Source of the DNA: an uncultured Ruminococcus sp.
Lineage (GTDB): Bacteria > Bacillota > Clostridia > Oscillospirales > Ruminococcaceae
Assembly: GCA_946544695.1 (NCBI GenBank)
Contig: CAMNMO010000179.1
Location: 1 to 6,051, forward strand
Length of the DNA stretch: 6,051 nucleotides
Direction of reading: 5' to 3'
How positions within the stretch are numbered: the first letter of the stretch is position 1; each line of letters starts with the position of its first letter. Below, one piece after another: positions 5,912 through 6,051 of this stretch. The notes beneath the pieces are model-generated. The model saw only the letters and a list, made by a program, of their open reading frames with translations, searched no databases and had not been told where the DNA came from. The translations under genes were made by a program, and so were the position numbers.

Positions 5912-5927
5912 GTCTGTATCGGCAGAC
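5912..5927 (+). other. Small hairpin in the argJ leader
   Basis: GTCTG (5912-5916), loop TATCGG, CAGAC (5923-5927): a perfect 5-bp stem in the 63-base gap between the lipoprotein gene and argJ. It is followed by GATATAAAAGGAG, with no U-run. It overlaps the motif shared with the argH leader and sits just upstream of the argJ ribosome site. Confidence 0.4.
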
Positions 5928-5930
5928 GAT
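5916..5930 (+). repeat. Motif copy 2: GTATCGGCAGACGAT
   Basis: Matches the argH-leader copy at 1706-1721 apart from one missing G and one T-to-A change. Here it lies 17 bases before the argJ start codon, whereas in the argH leader it lies about 90 bases before the start, so the two are not in the same position relative to translation. Confidence 0.35.
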
Positions 5931-5934
5931 ATAA

Positions 5935-5940
5935 AAGGAG
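5935..5940 (+). promoter_or_regulatory. Ribosome-binding site of argJ
   Basis: AAGGAG lies 7 bases before ATG 5948 and supports that start codon. Confidence 0.75.
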
Positions 5941-5947
5941 TAATTAT

Positions 5948-6051
5948 ATGAAAGAGATAAACAAAAAAGCCTATGACGGCTACAAATATACAGAAGGCGG
6001 CGTATGCGCTGCAAAGGGCTTTAAGGCAAACGGTCTGTACTGCGGCATAAA
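5948..6051 (+). CDS. argJ: Glutamate N-acetyltransferase / ornithine acetyltransferase, N-terminal fragment (3' end off window)
   Basis: Only the first 34 codons are present. The stretch from G17 to I34, with GGVCAAKGF followed by KANGLYCGI, matches the conserved N-terminus of ArgJ (typically GGVTAPKGFKAAG...GIK). ArgJ moves the acetyl group from N-acetylornithine to glutamate, closing the acetyl cycle of arginine synthesis in the cytoplasm. Family members are autocleaved at an internal threonine, which would lie beyond the window. About ten residues precede the conserved motif compared with the shortest family members. Placement directly after argC (with one intervening gene) is the usual argC-argJ order and supports the call. 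Whether this enzyme is bifunctional or monofunctional cannot be told from the fragment. Confidence 0.88.
   Translation, partial: MKEINKKAYDGYKYTEGGVCAAKGFKANGLYCGI

Overview
This window is a stretch of an arginine-biosynthesis gene cluster, with every gene on the + strand. It comes from a low-to-middle GC bacterium, most likely a clostridial Firmicute of the Ruminococcus type. That guess rests on strong AGGAGG-like ribosome-binding sites, heavy CTG/AAG/GGC/AGA codon use, the style of the ArgG and ArgH proteins, and a clostridial-type lipoprotein. It is an inference and no database was searched.

Layout: 1-1115 is the C-terminal ~370 residues of argG (argininosuccinate synthase; the N-terminus lies off the left edge). 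1154-1585 encodes a small, acidic, very regular pentapeptide-repeat protein. 1586-1810 is the only sizeable non-coding stretch and holds four consecutive RNA hairpins, two of them long. 1811-3187 is complete argH (argininosuccinate lyase). 3165-3632 overlaps the argH end and encodes an unrecognised four-helix membrane protein. 3652-4605 is complete argC of the short, 'uncommon' class. 4631-5884 encodes a lipoprotein related to glycoside hydrolase family 3 whose active-site motifs are partly degenerate. 5948-6051 is the first 34 codons of argJ, which runs off the right edge.

The four arg genes cover two parts of one pathway. ArgC and ArgJ work in the acetylated part (N-acetylglutamyl phosphate to the semialdehyde, then acetyl recycling from N-acetylornithine to glutamate). 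ArgG and ArgH make the last two steps, citrulline to argininosuccinate to arginine plus fumarate. Between them sit three genes that are not arginine enzymes, in the order argG, pentapeptide, argH, membrane protein, argC, GH3-like lipoprotein, argJ. Gene gaps other than the argH leader are 19-63 bases or overlapping. I see no intrinsic terminator (stem plus U-run) anywhere, so one long transcript is plausible.

The points most worth a second look are the structured argH leader with mutually exclusive pairings, a short motif shared by the argH and argJ leaders, the GH3-like lipoprotein that keeps its nucleophile but has lost the NagZ acid/base histidine and substrate-binding residues, and the near-perfect 5- and 10-residue periodicity of the pentapeptide protein. 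I found no mobile element, CRISPR array, tRNA or rRNA.
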